Assembly: GCA_029167225.1 (NCBI GenBank)
Contig: JARFNK010000001.1
Span: 248,001 to 312,000 of the forward strand
DNA length: 64,000 nt
Direction: 5' to 3'
Origin: Sphingobium arseniciresistens
GTDB lineage: Bacteria > Pseudomonadota > Alphaproteobacteria > Sphingomonadales > Sphingomonadaceae
Positions 61,910-64,000 of this stretch are shown one piece after another. The notes beneath the pieces were generated by a model. The model searched no databases and was not told where the DNA came from. It worked only from the letters and a program-made list of their open reading frames with translations. Position 1 is the stretch's first letter, and each line of letters starts with the position of its first letter. The position numbers and the translations under genes are program-made.

Positions 61910-62395
61910 TTACTTCGGCGGATCAGCGATCATCGCGGTACAATGCGCTTCGGCGGCGAGCTTGCCGTCGACCATCGCCTTGCCCGAGAATTTGCAGACC
62001 GCGCCGCGCAGCGTGGTGAATTCGACGTGCATGTCGATCAGGCAGCCCGGTTCGATGGGCGCACGGAACTTCGCGCCGTCGATGCCCATGAAATAGACGA
62101 GCTTGCCCGATCCCGAGAGACCCAGCGATTCGACCGCCAGGATCCCCGCGCACTGCGCGATCGCCTCGACGATCAGCACGCCCGGCATGATCGGCCGTCC
62201 GGGAAAATGCCCCTGGAAGAACGGCTCGTTCATGCTCACGGCCTTGACCGCGTGAATCGAGGTCTTGGGGACCATCGAGACCACGCGGTCAACCAGCAGG
62301 AACGGGTAGCGGTGCGGCAACGCGGCCATGATCCCCCGGATATCCAGGGGACCAAGGGCCTGCGTTTCCGCGCCGGTCTCTACGCTGTCGCTCAT
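61910..62395 (-). CDS. fabZ: 3-hydroxyacyl-ACP dehydratase FabZ
   Basis: Dehydrates beta-hydroxyacyl-ACP in fatty-acid elongation. 161 residues of hot-dog fold; catalytic His63 lies in [14 protein letters not shown] and Glu77 in [19 protein letters not shown] starts the domain. It follows the Skp gene by eight bases, the usual bamA-skp-fabZ order (lpxD may be lost or displaced here). Confidence 0.95.
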   Translation of the reverse strand: MSDSVETGAETQALGPLDIRGIMAALPHRYPFLLVDRVVSMVPKTSIHAVKAVSMNEPFFQGHFPGRPIMPGVLIVEAIAQCAGILAVESLGLSGSGKLVYFMGIDGAKFRAPIEPGCLIDMHVEFTTLRGAVCKFSGKAMVDGKLAAEAHCTAMIADPPK

Positions 62396-62403
62396 CTGCC
62401 CGA

Positions 62404-63075
62404 TCAGCGGCTGGTGGGCTTCTGGCCAGCGGCGGCCGGAGCGGCAGCGGCCGGAGCGGCGGCAGGCGCGGCAGCGCCCTGCTGCGCGCCGGGCTGCCAG
62501 CCGGCCGGCGGCACGATGCCGACGCTGGGGACGAGCGTGTTCAGCTCAGCCGTGACCATCGTGGTGATGTCGACCGACGGGGCGTAGGAGATCGCGGCTT
62601 CCGGCGAAACCACCAGGTCAACCTTGGCCTTGCCCATGGCGGCCTTCAGCGCGTCGTTGAGCTTGGCGGTGATCTGCTGCTCGACATAGGCGTTGGCGAG
62701 GCCGAGCGGCTGGCCGAGCTGCTGCAGTTCCTGCTGGGCCTGCTGGCTGCGCTCCTGAAGCTGCTGATACTGGGTCTGCAGCGCCGGGGTCGGCTTGCCG
62801 CCAGCCGCCTTCAGCGCGGCCTGCAGCGCGTCGCTCTTGGTCTTCAGTTCGGTGTCGAGCGCGGTCTTGCGCGCGTTGAAGCTGTCGATCGTGCCCTTGT
62901 AGGTGGTGTTCATTTGACCGCGCGCGGTGCTGTATGCGGTGGTTTCCGCCACGGCGCGATCGAGGTTGACGACCGCGATGCCCAGCTTCGACTGGGCCGA
63001 AGCTGGCGCAGCAGCAAGCACGATGGCGGTCATGGGAGCCAGAGCAAGCGCAGCGGCCTTGAAAATCGTCTTCAT
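62404..63075 (-). CDS. skp: Periplasmic chaperone Skp/OmpH
   Basis: Holds outer-membrane proteins in the periplasm. 223 residues from ATG 63075, with signal peptide [27 protein letters not shown], then [19 protein letters not shown] and a long coiled coil ([21 protein letters not shown]). The C terminus is Ala/Pro-rich. Its start overlaps the bamA stop by one base (TGATG). The frame continues upstream to 63966 in an unrelated phase and was rejected. Confidence 0.88.
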   Translation of the reverse strand: MKTIFKAAALALAPMTAIVLAAAPASAQSKLGIAVVNLDRAVAETTAYSTARGQMNTTYKGTIDSFNARKTALDTELKTKSDALQAALKAAGGKPTPALQTQYQQLQERSQQAQQELQQLGQPLGLANAYVEQQITAKLNDALKAAMGKAKVDLVVSPEAAISYAPSVDITTMVTAELNTLVPSVGIVPPAGWQPGAQQGAAAPAAAPAAAAPAAAGQKPTSR

Positions 63076-64000
63076 CAGAATTGAGTCCCTACGTTGAAAG
63101 TGATGAGCTTGGTGTCGTCGCCATATTCCTTGAGCAGAGCCTTGGCGATGTCGATGCGGAACGGACCGAAGGGCGAGTTCCAGTTGACGCCGAAACCGAC
63201 CGAAACGCGCGGCTTGAGCGAATCGCCGACATATTCCTCGATAAAGCCGCCGCCGCTGGAGGTGTAGCCGACGCCACATGTCGGGCTGAGCGGGTTCCCG
63301 GTCGCCCTCGTAGTCGGCAGCGTCGTATCGGTAGGTGTGCAGTAGCCAGCAAAATTTGTGGTGATCGGATCGCGCAGGCTGCCGACGGCACCGGCATCGA
63401 CGAACACCGAGGGCCGCAGACCCATTTCGCGAGCGCCCGAGCCGAGCGGGATCTCGACTTCCGCATGGGCCAGATAATACATCCGGCCACCAAGCGCATC
63501 GTCCACCACATTGTTTCGTCCGGTCGGAAGGACATAGGTGCCCGCCGTGTCGCCGGCCTGCAGAAAGGAGCGGCGCACACGCGGACCGATACCGCGAATG
63601 TCGAAGCCACGCAGCTGCGGCTCGCCCAGGTTGAAGCGATCGGTCAGCCGGACCTTGTCGATGATGTTGCCGGTCGTATCGTAGCGCGTGTTTTCCAGCG
63701 AGTGGATATACCCGCCCTCGCCCGACACGGTTAAGATGAAGCCGCTGCCGAAGAGGCGCCAGTGCTTGGAGGCGTTGAGGCGGGTGCGGACATATTTGAC
63801 GCTGCCGCCAAGACCGGCGAAATCCTGGCTGAGCGTGATAGACTCGCCGCGCGTCGGACGGATGCGGTTGTCGCGATCGTCGAAGATCAGCGAGTAGCCG
63901 ATCGAAGAGGTCGTGCGCTTGCCGATAGCGTCGCATAGATAGCGGCCAGCGAGCAGCGGGTCGCAACTGTCGTTGTCCGAATTGCCCAAAATATTGTCGT
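63075..64000 (-). CDS. bamA: Outer-membrane protein assembly factor BamA (partial, C-terminal part)
   Basis: The beta-barrel of BamA, cut by the right edge; the frame is open up to the edge and no start is near (TTG 63989 is internal). It has SSIGYSLIFDDRDNRIRPTRGE, KHWRLFGSGFILTVSGEGGY, DRFNLGEPQLRGFDIRGIGPR (the conserved RGF region, split here) and ends with FGVNWNSPFGPFRIDIAKAL and ITFNVGTQF, the C-terminal strand. It folds and inserts outer-membrane proteins. It precedes skp on this strand. Confidence 0.94.
   Translation of the reverse strand, partial: DNILGNSDNDSCDPLLAGRYLCDAIGKRTTSSIGYSLIFDDRDNRIRPTRGESITLSQDFAGLGGSVKYVRTRLNASKHWRLFGSGFILTVSGEGGYIHSLENTRYDTTGNIIDKVRLTDRFNLGEPQLRGFDIRGIGPRVRRSFLQAGDTAGTYVLPTGRNNVVDDALGGRMYYLAHAEVEIPLGSGAREMGLRPSVFVDAGAVGSLRDPITTNFAGYCTPTDTTLPTTRATGNPLSPTCGVGYTSSGGGFIEEYVGDSLKPRVSVGFGVNWNSPFGPFRIDIAKALLKEYGDDTKLITFNVGTQF

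Overview
The window is GC-rich and reads as the chromosome of an alphaproteobacterium, most likely a sphingomonad (Sphingomonadaceae). The reasons are the protein relatedness, dispersed palindromic repeats of the type seen in sphingomonads, a zinc-free L31 protein, and a lateral-type flagellar set with short rod, hook and flagellin proteins. These family and taxon calls are made from memory of the sequences, without a search. No rRNA, tRNA, CRISPR array, prophage or insertion sequence was seen.

Layout. 1-8.35 kb holds housekeeping genes: a spermidine-synthase-like methyltransferase cut by the left edge, a DUF559 nuclease-like gene bracketed by inverted repeats, queE-queC (deazaguanine), a small secreted protein, hslO, argF, argD, and an adenine-deaminase/phosphoribosyltransferase pair. 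8.37-47.19 kb is one almost complete flagellar island. Its parts are fliS-fliD; a minus-strand run fliE-F-G-H-I-J-K-L-M-N-O-P-Q-R-flhB preceded by a sigma-54 activator; flagellin fliC; opgD-opgH (periplasmic glucans); a lytic transglycosylase-flhA-fliA operon; flgA-flgM-flgN; a MotA/MotB-like pair; flgB-C-D-E-F-G-H-I-J-K-L; and motA-motB. No chemotaxis genes and no flhF/flhG are present. 47.3-57.9 kb is an envelope region: a GT-C-like membrane protein, an EF-hand protein with a two-component pair, Kup potassium transport, an O-antigen ligase/polymerase-like protein, a GT4 glycosyltransferase with a probable glycosyltransferase remnant between them, and a second EF-hand protein. 58.2-64 kb is housekeeping again: purB, lapA-like, pyrF, MAPEG, rpmE, fabZ, skp/ompH and the 3' end of bamA.

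Regulation can be read from the DNA. Three near-perfect sigma-54 promoters (GG/GC spacing exact) precede flgB, flgA and the transglycosylase-flhA-fliA operon. A tandem 21-bp element resembling the Caulobacter FlbD site (ftr) lies 76-117 bp upstream of the flgB promoter, and a third copy lies between the activator gene and fliC. Four sigma-28-like promoters sharing TAAA-N15-(G/T)CCGT precede fliC, fliD, motA and an unknown gene at 10425-10901. The sequence therefore suggests the order activator plus sigma-54, then basal body/hook plus FliA, then FlgM-gated late genes.

Points most worth a second look are the unknown late-promoter gene, the second stator-like pair, FliM without its CheY-binding N terminus, FlgH without a lipobox cysteine, the inverted-repeat-bracketed DUF559 unit, and hairpins at the hslO start and in the argD leader.
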